Below, piece after piece: positions 11,552 to 26,500 of a DNA stretch of 64,000 bases; the stretch's first letter is position 1, and each line of letters begins with the position of its first letter. The position numbers and the translations under genes were made by a program. Below the pieces are notes generated by a model, which was not told the origin of the DNA, made no database searches, and saw only the letters and a list, made by a program, of their open reading frames with translations. The DNA comes from Phalacrocorax aristotelis (taxonomy: Eukaryota > Chordata > Aves > Suliformes > Phalacrocoracidae): positions 33,121,058-33,185,057 of the forward strand of contig NC_134277.1 of NCBI RefSeq assembly GCF_949628215.1, read 5' to 3'.

Positions 11552-14500
11552 GTGCGCGGCCGCGCGGCGAGGGCGAGGCGGCGGGAGGGACGCGGGCGGC
11601 CCGGTGGGGTCTTCCTCGCCCCGAGGGGTCTTCCTTGTCCCACGGGTTCCGCCACCGGGTGGGTCGGGGAGGCGGCGGGGCTCGGGCCGGCCAGAGGCGG
11701 CCTCCTGCGCTGGGGGGGGGGGTCTCCGAGCTGGGGCCGCCGCTCGGTCGCGGCCTCCGCTGGGTGAGGGAAGGGTGGCAGCGGTCAGGCTGGGCTTTGT
11801 CGCCGCAGGGACATGGCTCCCCGGGATCAAAATCCATGGCGGCCCGGGAGCGGGCACTACCGGCCCGGGTGGTGCCTCGCCTCCTGCCTCGCCCCGGCGG
11901 GCCGGGCCGGGCTGGGCTGGGGAGGGGGCGGCACTGTGGCGAGGGGAGGCCCGGCCCGCCGGTGCCCTTTTTCTGTACCTGGAAAGGTCGCTGCGCCAAG
12001 CCAGGCGTGAAGGAGGAAGGGTTTGTTATTCCTCAGCCAAGGAGCAGCACCGAAATAAGTGCGGTTGGGTGAGTGACAGGTGCCGTGTCGGTGTGTTGGA
12101 CCCTGCGAGACCCCTACGGACCAAAGCACGCTGGAGAGCCAGGGGGGTGCGCTGGGGGGGCCTCAGCCCCCCGGAGAGCGTGCTTCCCTGCTCTCCCCTG
12201 GGGTGGACCAGCGAGTTGCAAGGTCTGGCTGCTTCAGAGCAGTGGGAACATGCATGAGGGAGAAAAAAAAAAGGTAGTTTGTTAAACTGAAATAACTGAC
12301 CTACTGAGAGCTTCAGACAGGTGCCTGCTTTTGTTCGGGCAGGTTGGAGGACCTGTTTCCAACAGAGAACAATAAAATCTCTAATTGTGGTATAGCTGTG
12401 GGTTTTTTTCCTCATCTATTTTAAAATGACATGGCAGTAGCAAGAACCAGGGCTATGTGTAATAGCTTCCTCTCACAGCACTTCTGGAGAGGTAGTATGT
12501 CCTCTAGTGTTTCATGTTAACAGCTGTGCCTGGGGATGACTTTCAGCAGACTGAAATTGGGGTCAGCCAGTGCTTGCGGGCAGTTGTTTCAGTGCCCTTC
12601 TGAAAGCATTGCCTGATCTTGACTGAAGGCGAGACAGGAGAACAAACAGGTCTAACACGTCCATACGCATAAACGCTGTTCATCAGAACAAACAGTTCTC
12701 GTAGCTGGCGGTTACTGGATCTGATGGTAATCACAAGGACGGAGCATGAATGGATGTAGAAGTGCCTGTGCTGAAGCCAGAGTTGTTTATTATTATAGAC
12801 TTTGGTGTATGTGGTGACCCTCATTCCCTCAGGAAAGAGTGGAGCAAAAACCTTGGTACAGGAGAGGCAGTGCTATTGCACGTGCATCCTTGTTGGTGCC
12901 TGCGGAGTAGAGTACGTCCCTGAAATAGTCTCTGGAGCATGCTTAGGGAGCCTAGCCTAGCTGCCGTGAAAGTCACCCAGGATCCCTGTGATGCTGTGGG
13001 TTGCCCGTGCTACCCCAGCCAGAATAGAGGGGTGCAGGTAAGCATTGCCTCGTTTGACATCTGTAGCTGGAGGTAAGTTTAGTGTGTGTAGACTGTCATG
13101 GTGAAGGTAAGTTAGAATCATAGGATAGCCCAGGTTGGAAGGGACCTCAGAAGATCATCTTGGCCAACTTCTCGTGGGATTGCCCCGTCACAATGGATGG
13201 GTTCTAGGTGAATTGCCCTATCCTGATTTCTCTTTCCAGTAAACCAGAGGTTAATGCAAGAGTTCTTTTTGTTATTGTTTCTTGAGTGAGAAGAATCTGG
13301 ATCTTACCAACATAATACATGCATGAATCTCATTTTGATGTTGTGTGGACAGCAGGTGATTATTCTGAAGACACCATCACTTATTCCTACAGCCATATAT
13401 TAACCAGGTATAAGGGGTTTGGTAGGTCTTTTGGGTGTATTTGGCCTCAGCGAGGGTGGACTGATCTTTGGGATCTTTGTAGTTCTGTTTGTGATAGCTG
13501 TACAATGCACCGATGACTTTAATCATGCTCTGATGTCTCCTTCAGGAGAATTTACCTTGTGGGTGTCACCTGGTATTCTTTCATCTGACCTATACAGAAC
13601 ATATGTTTTTGCTGAAGAGAAGGAATGACTTCTTTGAATTACAGTAACTGGAATATCTGTTTGTTGTTGCTTGTGTTGCTCATTAATTATAGACAAGTTA
13701 CAAGACTAATGCTTTCAAATTCTGAGTTGCAGAAATAGCACTTAAGGTGTTTAGTTACCCTGGTGGAATTGAGCTAGCAAAATGTGCGGCCTTTTCTCTT
13801 CCTTGGTTAGACAGAAACCTGACAATACAACACCTGGGTTGTAACAGCACAGTGAATGACGGGCTTATTTTTTCCCAGCTTGGAAAAAATAGAGAAGACA
13901 ACCAAAGCCAGAACTTCATCATCATCATCTTTTTTAAGCAATGTTAATCCACAGTAATAATTGATGGGGAGCAGTGAGGGTAAGAAGGGGTATAACATCA
14001 AATAGGTAATGCTTCTTGAATGTTTCTCTAGCTAGCATTGATATGTGTGAATCACATGCTTGGAATGAATTAACATTCAGATCTGTATATTGAGGGTTAC
14101 AGTTTGTGTTCTGCTTTTCTATAAAACACTCCTAGAATAGAATATTTGAGCTTGATTATTTTTTTTAAATTCTGTCTTGTTTTACTTTTTACAGTAGTAC
14201 ACCAGGAAAAATATATGTCCTGGCAGTAATAAATCAGTTACTGGTTTAAGGCAAGAAACTAGAAACCCACTAACCTAATTGTTCACTTAACATTCTTTTC
14301 AAATGGTACTTTTCTGCTGACTTTTGGTTCTTCTCTGGGCTAAGCTAATGTCCTTAGGCCCTGATTCTATTTTTAAATTTATTTCATATGAGTAATTCTG
14401 CAATTTATGCTGAGTCTTGCTGACTTCAGTATGGTTCCTTATAGGTATTGGAAGAGTAGAGAAAAATAATTGAGACTATTTGTTCACTCAGTGTGTATAT

Positions 14501-17500
14501 AATGACGTGTATTTCTGCAGTAAAGTGTTACATGGAAGAACTGTCTGCAGACAAGGACCCTTAAAATACTAGTTTTGGGTATCTGACCAATTTTGTCTTT
14601 ATTCCTCTATACATTTCCCATTGAATGGCAAACCCATACAGGCTGTTTAAAATGCCTGTCCACAGAGTTCAGCCAAATTCAAGGATGTGTACGTAACTCA
14701 AGGCTTCTTAGCTTCCAGGTATGAGAACCCTAGATGCTGGCTCCACCAATATTTGCTCACTTCAACCAGACAAGGATTTCCTTAGGTACACAGTGTTCCT
14801 TCCAAGGAAGTCTTGAGTAATTGTGTTGAAGTGTAGACAGTTGATATCTTATTTCAAATCAGATTCTCAGAAAGGAGAGGGAAATTCCTAAGTCCTAGCT
14901 TGAGATGAAAGATGGAAGTGGTAGCTGGGCCACAAGATTAAATTTTTAAAATAAAATTTTAAAAAATCCTGACAGTTCATGTGGATGGTGAGTGCTGGTT
15001 TCGTCTCCCAAGCAGCTACTGAACTATTGCTGCAGCAGCAAATATGAACTCTTTTTTGTCAGTATGTAAACGTCTTGCCTCTGTTTTGATAAGCAGGCTT
15101 TCAGTTATTCTTACACCTAGAGTGGCCATTTCATTTAAAGTAAAACATACAGTACCCTTACCATTAAAAGTGTGTATTTATAAGTATCATGGAGTTCATT
15201 GCACAAGAACATCTGTGTTTCCTTTTAACACGAGAAAGTTCTTTTATCAAAGTAATTTACTTTTTATAGTACTTTGATCTCAGAACTTGTGTTCTAGACC
15301 GCCTGTTAAGCGTCCTGGTTTTTGCATCACTTTTGAAAGCATTGTATTTGAAAGGTGTTTTTTTTTTTTTCCTTTTGCTGCTTGTTGTTCTCTGGGTGCA
15401 GTATTTATTTAAAGTGTAATTAGTGCATTTCTGCCCTCTTTATCAAAATTGCTTTTCCTGTATCCTGGAAGAATCCAAAGATGAGGACAGAAATTATCAG
15501 GTTTGGACAGCACGTGGTTAGCACAGTAGGGTTTTTAATAGTGTTTGTCTTAGTTGCGGCATTCCTGATGTAGAAGGGTGAGCATGTTGCATCTTCTGTG
15601 CAGACCTGCTAGCTCCATCTGCCTTCTCTCTGCATGAGGGAAACCTGGCATTAAAGGCAGGGTGAATATCTGGATTTTCCTGGGGAAAGGGAATGTGTCT
15701 GTTTTCAGTGTTTTCTGATAACTCCTGAACACTGTAGTGACTACACGGCACCAGGTATTAGCAGCCAGGAACTAGAGAAATGCAGTTCTTGCCTCATGTG
15801 GCCATTTCTTTCACAGTGGTAAATGCACCTGTGATCTCTGCGCTCAATTCCATTTCGGTCTGTGTAAGTTTTGTTTGTTCAGAAGCCACCAGTAAATAGC
15901 CTGCTGTTTGCTGCGTCTTGCATCTTCAGTCAGCATTTAGGAGTGCAGTGTCAAGAGTTTGCTCCAGCACCAGCCTGTGCTGGCCTGGTCTAGCTTATCA
16001 TCCTAACTGGGTGCTCAGCAGATGGGACAGGTTGCCTTGGAGCCATTTCCATCATTCTCCAGGACATTTTGAAGACGGCAGTATAAGCTGTCCTAGCCTT
16101 GACGTGTAAATAAAACAGTGGTACAGAAGCTCCCGGGTGTGTGGCAGGGAAGGTTAATGCTGGTCATATCAATTTAGTCCCAGAGTTTTTTGTTTCCATT
16201 GGCTTTTGGGGAAGGTTTCTATGCTCACGCTTGAGAACACAGAAGAGTGACTACAGCAAAAATATAGATATGTATTTTAAGACTTTTCATCAGTGCTTGG
16301 GAATGCCCTCAGCTATACTGTGTGTCAGTTTATAGCCAAAGTGACAGCAGTTTGTGGGAGCTGGTCAGAATTGAAGCACGTGCTGGGTCTGTAGACCAGA
16401 TGTGAGTGGGCTTTCTTTTTTCACTTGTCTTATGCAGAGCACATAGTGGCATTTGTAGCTAGGAAGGCAGACCATGTTAGTGGAAGAACTGGAGAATGAC
16501 AGGGCACAGAAGAAGGAGGATATCTAGAGCATGGTATGTTTTGAATCCACTGATGTTTTCTGCCGTCCTAGCAGGGCAGATGGACACAGTAAAACTAGCA
16601 TAATTATCGAGAAGCCCTTTTAATGCCCTGTAGTAGCCTTGTAGCTTAAATTATTAGTTGTGTTCTTTCTACAGTGGTTTTCGCGTTGAGGGAGATATAT
16701 GTGTGGAAGAAGGATCTGTGGGATCACCAAGCTTCCTGAAAACTTATCACAACTTCTTAAAAAACAATGAGCAAGCAAGCAAGCAAGAACAAGTAAACAT
16801 TTCAGCAGAAAGCTTTCATTTCCAAAGATCAGGGAGTATAAAACGGGTTAAATCTCACTGCCATTTTAACATGAAAGAAGTTTGTTACGTGGTCAAAACC
16901 AGTTTGATCCTGATTATTGGCCAATAACATGAAGAACTCTGAACTAGGCGGTCAATTTTAAAGAACTTTCGTGATAAGAGAAGAGGAATGCTGCCTTTCA
17001 CATAAAATGCTTATTCCACATCATGTGTCTTGAGGCTGTTAAGTAACCAGACTACTGATCACTCATTTAAATAAGTTCCCTAAAGGTGGAAGATTTTGCT
17101 TTCTGTTAGAAATCCTTTTAAGGCACTCAGAGCTTTCCTTACTGCTCAGCCTTTACTGTGCTCTCAGTAAAGCTGAAGAAGTATTGTAAGGAGATAAAGT
17201 TGCTTACAGCTGTGATGGAAATCAATGTAGCTTAGTCTTAGCTTGCTAAAGGTGCACCACTATATACTGCCTTGTCTATTTTGTTTTAATGTGTTTTTAG
17301 ATGAAGTGCAGGGAACCAGAAGAACTGTTTCCTGGATTCTTTATGGCTGTGCAGAAATGGTTGGCCAAGTTGGAGGGAAAGGTAGTGGGAATCTCTACCT
17401 TCAAAATATATGCCATTTGAGGTTTAAACTTTAAAGCCCCCTTAATAGAAGTGGAATATGAAGTTATATGTGGAGAAAGAGGTTAGGGAGGATGTGTTTC

Positions 17501-20500
17501 ATCATGTGTGTAATCTCTGGTTTAGTTCCTGTTCCATATCCAGCCTGACAGCTATTCTGTAAATATTTCCTTTGCTGATACCATTGTAAATGCTATATAA
17601 TCTCTTTACCCAGGGAATGGTGAGGCTGTATTTCTTGAAATTTAAATTCTTAAATGCAGTTTTCACTAACTTCTTTTTGGGCTGAGGCTACAAGAAAACA
17701 GTGAGAACACTAACTTCTGCACATGACTTCCTTCCTAGCGAGCAGTCCAAGCTAATTGAAATGCTGAAAAGTTGCTAGTTAGTCAAAACAGATTTGCTTG
17801 TGGCTTGCTGTTGAAAGGAGGAGGAGCTGGTTTTGGTATTTGAATTGTTTTTCAGTGGCCTTGTCTAGAGAAATCATTTGTCAGTATTTTGGTTTCTTTT
17901 TATAATGTAGACTGTAAGCTTGTGGATAAGTACACAAGGGGTAAGTGTGAAGAGAAATACATTTTTTCCCGTACAGCAGTGAGGGAAATGAGCAATGCAC
18001 AGGAGAACTTGGATTTAAAGAATAGAGCAATAGATTTTTTGTTTGGGTTTTTTTTGTTTGGGTTTTTTTTTAAAGAAGTAGTAATTTATGCAGCAGTAAG
18101 GAGAAAGGAAACCCCAACAAGTACTGTAAGGGCTAAGGCTTTAATCATGTTAAAAATAAGTTAACTGGAGAACAGGACAATCAAACCTGTGATAACTTTA
18201 CCTCAGTGACAAAGAATTTGTTCTTTGTCTAGAAATTTTTATTTCTGAAACATATCTGAAGTTCAAATGTGTGTGTATTTGTATATCTATGTACAAAAAA
18301 AATACAAAGAAGTCACTTAAAGTGGAGTCTGATCCATTCCACTGATCTTGAACTTACAGTCTTTAAAATCTTTCCTACAGAGATGCTGACGCTGGAAAAA
18401 CATTTTGTCTATTGGCATGATGCTTGATTTTCTTAATTTTTTTTTTTCTGACTCCATGGAAAAAGTACTCTATCTCATAGTGAAAACTACTGATCTTCAC
18501 TTAGGATTTGTGCTACCTGTAGGCTTGTTCTGGTAAAGCATTTACTTAATTTCAAATTGATGAGTTTATATATTGGATTATGCTAAGCCCATGTTTGCGT
18601 GTTTCCTTTTTAAATAAGCTTGCTAGAGCTTGTGTTGATGGAGAAGGCAGTATACAGTAAATGAGGATATTAAATTTAAAACAATAGCTGTCGCCCCCAC
18701 ACACGCACACGCTTCCCATAGCTCTGTGGTGCTTTTCTGGATTGTGGGCAGTGCTTGTAGCATCTTTCTGTGAGACAGATTGCTCCAGCTTGAGATTGTA
18801 ATAAATTCTTTTGCTCTTAATGCCTGTTGACTTTCTATGTAAACATGCCTTAAGTGAATGGGACCTTTTAAATCACTTCTGAGTACAAGACTTGTACATG
18901 TGTTTTTGAAGCTGCGTAAGTACTTCTGAAGAATCATTTGCTGCTCTTCTATTGAGAGACCTTCTTACTGCTTGTAAGAAGGTGTTTTGTTGATGTGGGG
19001 TTTTGGAGCTGGTGGTAGTCTCTATGTAGTGAGCTAGATGCTACAGAAGAGTCCTTGGTCAGTGCTAAATTTGTCCCTTATCTGCCTGTTAAAACTGCAG
19101 TTTTTGATGTGGATACTGGCAAAGCTTCTGTGGTGGAAGAGCTGGCTGTGGTGTGTGTGTGAGTGTTGGTTGGAAGGGACTTCTGGGGCTCATCTGACCA
19201 GGCTCCTGCTCAGTGCAGGATTATGAATAACACTCATTTGCCAGCTGTGGCTTTGTCTACTGAGTCTTAAAAACCTCCAAGAACAAAGATTATCACCTCT
19301 CTGAGTACAGCACTAGCCCACATTGCAGATGTTTTTCCTAATGTCCAGTTTAAACCTCCCAGGCCGTTACTTGTGGTTGTTGCCCCTTGTTTTATGGTTG
19401 GTCAATATGGAGAAGAGTTTGCCTCCATTGTTTTTGTAATGTGGCTTCAGCTTCAGTTGCTATTAGATTATCCCTAGGCTGCCCCTTTGTCAGACTAAAC
19501 AAACCCAGTTCCATCGCCTGCTTCTCAAACATCATCCTCAAGGCTCCAGGCCATTTTGGTGACTTTTTCCAGGTTCTCAAATTCCTTTTTGACTTGGGGG
19601 ACTTGAAATAGGGCACAGTATTTGAGCTGCAATCTCACCCGTGTTGAGTTTCCTTTGATTGCACTCCTCTTGGCTTTCCCTATTTGCAGTGAGAGCAAAC
19701 TCGGCTTATATTCAGCTTGGCAACCAGAGTGATCCCTGGGTCTGTCTCAGTAAGGCTGTTGTTCAACTGGTCTGTTCCCAGGCTCCACTGAAACACCCCA
19801 GGAGCAGAATTTTGCACTTCATGAACTTCCTCAAGTTTATCAAGGTCCATTTGAGTTGAATCTCTATTTGGAGAGTCACGCACTCTTCGTTGTTTAGTAT
19901 CGTCCAGAAATTTTCTGGGGATTCGTTCTGTCTTACCACCCAGCTTGTTGGTGAAGATACTGCATAAAATTGGCCCCAGCTGGATGCTGAGCCATCGGTT
20001 ACTACCCTTTAAGCTCAGCAGTCCAGCTCATTGTCATTCAGTCTAACAGGCTGTTTCTCCAGTCCATGCCTTTTCAGCGTACTAATGAGACTACTGTGGG
20101 AAAACAGATCAGTCCTGATCACTAAAACCTGGGCTGTGATTTCATGTATTTTTGGTAGATTTATCAAGCAAATATTTGAAGTGTTAGTAACCAAAGCTAG
20201 CTTTATGTAAGTGATGTTGTTTTCTTTGGGGAGTTCTGGTGCTGTAAAATGTGGTTTCAGTAAAATAACATTCAGAAGCTCCATAGACAGTCCTTTTCCC
20301 TTTATTTAACAGAAATATGTAACATTTTTAGAAGTAAATAAAGCTTGTACATTTAGATGGTACATATTACTTACTTGAAAGTAGTTAGGGTCACTAAGTA
20401 ATTTTGTTTCAATATGTGTTACTACAATGTCTTAGCAGCTTCACATTTAGAAATATTGCATCTAAGTGCTTTTGTTTCAAAACACTGGTATAAGCATTGT

Positions 20501-23500
20501 TGAGTAGTCATTTCCAGTGGCTAAACAGTGGCTAAAGGTATGACTCTTGCATTGGTATACAAACTTGTAAAACCTCTTCCCAAAACAGCCGAAGTTATTT
20601 TTCCTGTTTGTTTTAGTGTGCGTCTACTTTAGTTTTTTACATTATGGCCCTATAAAAATACATTATATATATAGTTTTATTGTTCAACATTAAACTTGTC
20701 TAATCCAAACCTGAAAATGAGGGAATAACCACCATTTCACCTTTCAGTCAACATGTAGAGGAGGCAGGAACTTAATACTAAATCTGTTTCTGGAATGGTT
20801 TGTAAACCTTCTGTTTCCACTTCAGTTTTGAAACATGAGGTCAGTTTTCCATGATTTTAAGTGGACGAAGATGGAGTAGCTGATAGTTATTTTGATCCAA
20901 ATCATGTATCTGCCTGACTGGATAGAGCATTTTCACATAGTTTGCCAACGAGAACCCAGTAACATGGACTTGTGATCGTACTGAATTTCCAGATGTTTTA
21001 AGGAATTGGACAATGGACAACTTTGTCGTGTGAAAGAGAAAATACAGCCTTAGTATTGTGGAGGTAAAGCTTGAAAAATGAGGCCGATGGCTCTAAGACT
21101 AGAATGTGATCAAAAGAGAAACCAAACTATTTTATGTTGGTTTATTTTTCAAAGCCGGTTACCTGATGCCTGAACATCTGGGGTCCAACAATTGGTTTAA
21201 GAGCCAGAGAGGGGTTTTTTCCACTTGAAAACCACAGTGATTCTGGATTCAGTATGTGGCTCTTTTGTCCACAAAACCTTTTGGGGCCAGGGAATCATGG
21301 TAATAACTTTTAGTGTCATACACACTAATTTCACGTACATATCCTCAGAATAATGTAAGCTGAGATGAGTAACAGCAGCAAGAAGTAACCAGAACACTGC
21401 AACATATGCGTTGTTTTATCCAATAGGTGCTTTAAGCACAGAGTCTGTTTAGGTCTCTTCTTTTGATTTTTATACTTTAAGACTAAAACTGATTTCTTCT
21501 AATTGTTTTAGACCTCTTATGAAGTGAACAAAGAGCTGAAGAAATACACATTTTGGTGGAATTCAGGCATATTGGTGAAAATGAAGATTTGCAGTCATAG
21601 CTCAGGCAGGAGAAAGAAGTATTTGTGGAAATCATGAGGAACAAAGTTTCTTCTGCCTTTCTTTGTGAAATAAATTGAAATTTGACATTGCCTTTGAGAT
21701 TTTTTTATGAGATAACACTTTGAAGAGCTGTGTATTGGAAGTGTGCTTAGAAGTTGATGCAGAGCATGGGACATCAGCCAGCACTTTCTGATTGGAAATC
21801 AGGTTATGGGATTTTTGTTGTTCACTTCTGACACTTAGGTGCCAAAATAAATCTTCCCAGTGGTATGAGACCATGAAATGAAGTGAATGGGCACAAATCA
21901 GAACAGTATTTAACTGTCTGATTAGCAAGGCCATTTTTTTTAACATAATATCAGGAAATTCATAGCCTTGTGCAGTGTGCATTCAGAAAATCTGTCTGTG
22001 GCAGAGCCAAGGCTTGTTTTCTTTTATTTATTTCTTCCCCGTTTGTAATTTAGATTCACAACATCTTGGCCTAGTGTTTTGGTTTTAACTAAATATGGTG
22101 ATTAAGGCTTTTTGTTTGAGAAACAAAGACAAACGGGAATTAATCCTAAAGCTTTACTGATATTGAACAATTCCTATGAATTTTATAACATGCTTTTGTC
22201 TCTTCACATAGTAAGGGACAGGTATAGGTGTGACAAATAATCTCCTTTTCTTCTTGTAGACTCTTGTAAATTTCTTCTGTGGATTTGGTGAAAACATTTT
22301 TTTGAGTTGTGTTCCTGTATGAACACATCGAAAAAAACACTCACTGTGTTTTGATCTTGACGAACGTCACTATTTGTTTCGCTAGCTTTCTTGACGTTAT
22401 CTTGGATTTCCATGTTTCAAAAGTAGCATTACATAAGTCAGTTTTCTAAAAGGTACTTAAGTTGAAAAAATACACAGACATATTTAGTATTAAAACCAAC
22501 AAAAACAGCCTGCTGTAGGGTAAGTATACTGAAATGATGGATAAGTTGGGAATTTCCTTTTATATTTAATTTTTTTCAGCCCTCTGGATAAGCAGTAAAA
22601 TGTCATGAGATACGTCATTTGAAGGGAAACTGGTGAGCAAGTGTGCTTGCTCTGTATTTGTTGTTGAATAAAGCCGAATAGTTGGACTAGACTGAATGCT
22701 TACTGGTTTGGTTTGGTTTGGGTATATACCTCTGGGTATTTTTTTGTGAGGTCAGGATTTTGGAAAGTTAAAACTTGCATGGTGAAATGGTGTTATTTAA
22801 CAGAGAATGTAATGGGCAATATGTTACACGTAGGTCTAACCATTTCAAAGAAGTGAGTGTTAGGCATCTTGTGTATTGGACATATGGATTGGCTTTGTCC
22901 CCTGCTTCCCTCCTGCTGTACCTCATTACACATTTCTCTGTAGCTTTTCACGTTGGAATGTTGTTTTTTTTTTTTTTTGTTCTGTGTTTTTGGCATGGAA
23001 ACAGGAAAGGCTGGAGCTTCCTGCCCATATAAACAATAAATCCCAGTAAACTAACTGGGACAGATTCTGCCTTGCCTTCCCTGAATACCATCTTTAAAAG
23101 GAAGGAAACAGCATAAGAGGATTTGGGGTGTTGAAATAGGATTGACTTCATGGTAGAGCTATTTTCTTGAAGAAATGTGTAGCAGGGTCAGGGCACCTTT
23201 ATTGTTTTACATCATGAAGTCCTTGAGATACAGATCTAAAAAGTATTTTTGTGTGACCTCGTTAAACTGTTGTGTTATATCATCAACTGTGTAGAGGCTT
23301 CTCTAATGAATTAATACATCTGTATTACTGATTACAGTAAGTTTTGGCAAAGTGCACTTTTTTACATGTTCAGAGCTGTGGAGCTGTATATGCTATTTTC
23401 TGTAAATACACTGCCTGTGTTTCAGAAGACATCTGGAATTTTCATTCTTCTTCCATTCTGTGAATTAAAGCTAATGATTTTAGCTTATTTGTCAATTCTG

Positions 23501-26500
23501 TTATAATCCACAGCTCAGTTCAGTGTCTCTAGTCAGTCACAGATAATGCAACGTGGCTTGACTTGTAGGTAGAGTGAGTTGTGACTGCCCCACATTAACA
23601 ATGCTGAAGAATGTGTGTGCCTTAAAACATCTGGAACTGAAGTTATCTCTACGAAAAAGTGGAGGATTGGTTTGTTTAGGGTTGTGCTTCTCTTTGCACT
23701 GGAAAGAAAAGTTGTACCTTTCTAATAACTTTAATGTAAAGAATGTAGCTGTGTGTAGGTTGAGCCTCTTTCAATATGCAGACTAATTTTTTGTTTTCTC
23801 TTCCTTCCAGTTGGTAAGCCTGCTGCTGATTGGAATTGCGGCATGGGGAATCGGCTTTGGCCTCATCTCTAGTTTCAGAGTCGTTGGAGTGGCAATTGCA
23901 GTAGGAATCTTCCTCTTCCTTATTGCCTTAGTCGGATTAATTGGTGCAGTGAAACATCATCAAGTATTGCTATTCTTTGTATCCTTCTAGTGCATTACAT
24001 GGATCACAGCTTGGTTCAGGCCATGTAAACAACCTGCTCTGTCAGCTGAGACTGATGTGGAAAGTGCTTCAGAAACAGAAATTCACAATCTTACTTTGGT
24101 CAAGTGCAGTCTGAATTAACCTTCCTTGCCATTTAACTTTATTCCAGCTTCCTGGTTTTTTTTTTCCTCCCTTGTTTATGCTCTGAAAACAGAAGTATTC
24201 ACATCTCTTTTTAAAAATCAAAATACTTTAATTTTTTGAGAGCTGCTTATGGTGGGTCGCTGTGTCACAGGCGCCTCTTACTATATGCTCAACCCTACAC
24301 CAAGCTAGACTGTGTGAACCATTAATGTTTAACAGTAGAGAAAGGTGATACTTCCAGATAGCAAGCTGGTTGTAGCTGTCAGGGGAATGCATTGTGGGTA
24401 ATACAGGCTGTCAAGAAACATTTTTTCATACCCAGCCTTTAATTGTGAATCCAGACTAGAAATGAGCACGACTTCTCTGTGCGCTTTGCTGCCCCTTTAT
24501 GCTTACTGATGCTGCATAAGCAGTCTGTAGTGCTGCCTTGCATAACAAAATTGATCTGTTTGGATGGGAGAAGAGATTCATCAGATAGAATTATTTTTCT
24601 CATTGCAGTCTATGAATAAGTAGTCATCTCCAATTTACAAACTATTTAATTTTGTGAGATAAATATCTGCCTCTGAACATGGTGGCCAAATCATGAAGCC
24701 AGTGCCTGACTTTCAAAACGTGATCATTAGTATCAAAGTTTGTTCTTGTTGTTTTATACTGTTTTCAGATACGTTAGTCCAAAAGTGTGCAAGGCTATGT
24801 TCCAAAAGCAACTTTCACTCTTTTTTAATCTAGGCTAAAGTTATCTTTTGTTAATTAGTGACAAGACTATGTCATTGAAGAAAAATAATTTCTGAACATG
24901 CAATACCCAGAAGACTATTTTCCTGAGAGCTGTATTTAAGTAGAGTATCTTGAAATGACAACATGAGTCCCTAGAGCTGGAGCAATTGTCTGTAGATCTC
25001 TCTCTCTGAGCTCCTTTTATTAACCTCCCTGCTCATGTTGTCGTGCTAGGCAAGAAACACCTAACTCAGAAATACCAGCTGTGTATAGTGGTAGCCAAAA
25101 AGAGATAATATGTGGTGATTGAGTTCTGGGAACATTAGTTGGGTCATCGTTTCCACATCCAGTCAGAATTTACTTCTATAGTTCTTTTGTTTTAAAGGAC
25201 CTATTGTTATCCAATGAAATGAGGAGTACCATTAGGCATATGTGTTATAAAAGCAAAATTAATTTGAGATTGTATCCTTAACTACTATTTCCAGTACATG
25301 ATTATTCTTTTGCTAGTCTTTATTGTCCAGTTTTCTGTCTCCTGTGCCTGTTTGGCCCTAAACAAGGAACAGCAGGTAAGAAAAGTTTCCTGACTTTTCA
25401 GTTAATCTGTAGCATAATACTATAAATATGTATGTACATACACACACACTTAAATATATATATAGGCTTTCACAAAATGGGGAGAGCATATTTTAAGAAA
25501 ATCAGCATTATCCTTTTAAATAAGGACTAGACCTTGGGCAGTGCTTGGCTGTGGTAGCTAGAAAGAGGTACATCTGGGTTCTAAAATTACTTTCAGCTGT
25601 ATTTTTTTTAATTATTTTGGTTTTAAGCTTCCTGAGTACATTTATGGTCACCAGTGTGGCAGCATAATATCTTGACTTTCTCATATGTTCAGCAATTCCA
25701 GATAAGCTGATGAAATCTACAGTAATCACAGTGTAAAGGTGATAAAGGCACTGAATTGTTTTTGTGTAACCGAAAAGGTCATGACAGGAACAGAGGTGAC
25801 CCTTAAGTGTGAAAGTAAAACCAACTTTTGTGGGGTGTGGAGACTAATTCTTAACTACGTAAGCAGGCAAGTGTACAGTGACTAAATAGTCAGCTGCCTA
25901 CATGCAAGTGCGCTTTTTGTTTGAAGTCTGAGCAGTCCCAGTTAGATTGGTTGCATGTCCCATTACTAGTGCTCTTGTTGGGTTTAGGAAAAAGAAAGGA
26001 AGAAAATTAATTATAACCATGATTGTGCTGCTGCTAGGTGCTGCATTAGCTCTACAGGCTAATTCAAGTCATTCTTTATATATTATCCTGTTAGACATCA
26101 GGATCTGAAGGTTTTAGTCAGGGAATTACCAACTTGGCCTAGTGTATTGATTTCCAATGAAATGCAAAACTGTTCAGTATATATATTTGCTTATGCCTTC
26201 TAGAGTCAACTTCTAGAGGTGGGATGGAATAACACTAACAGCGCAAGAACAGATATTGAGAGAAATCTGAATTGTTGTGGATTCAGAGTTTTTGATCTGA
26301 ATGAAACCTGCTCCTCTGTAAGTTCTTCAAGCATGATAAATCTTAGAGCTTCATTGTGTTTGTTCAAATATGTAAAACTGTTTTCATAGTTGCAGAAAGC
26401 AGAGTTTTTTTAAGAAATATCTAAAGTAGTTGTTACAATGATACTAAGCTCTTTGGTTAACTTATTTGAAACGTGATCACACCACACCCTGTGACGGTTG

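Larger units (their letters stand above)
10840..12230 (+). promoter_or_regulatory. TSPAN13: CpG island over TSPAN13 promoter and exon 1
   Basis: Base composition changes sharply from AT-rich to very GC-rich with abundant CpG near 10,840 and returns to normal after about 12,230. The island covers the TSPAN13 start codon at 11,489 and the start of intron 1. No TATA box was seen near exon 1, which fits a broad CpG-island promoter. Long overlapping open frames on both strands in this island are a side effect of its GC content, since stop codons are AT-rich. Confidence 0.9.
11552..23810 (+). other. TSPAN13: TSPAN13 intron 1 (12.3 kb)
   Basis: The intron begins in the CpG island and ends in a clear acceptor, TTCCTTCCAG. 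It contains two CR1 pieces and some simple repeats, listed separately. No other gene was recognised. The open frames inside it are short and unlike known proteins. Confidence 0.85.

Noticed and set aside
10818-12415. Many long overlapping open frames on both strands around 11-12 kb, up to 332 codons
   Set aside because: They are caused by the GC-rich CpG island, where stop codons are rare. They are low-complexity Gly/Pro/Ala/Arg strings, and only the 63-bp TSPAN13 exon 1 is supported by homology.
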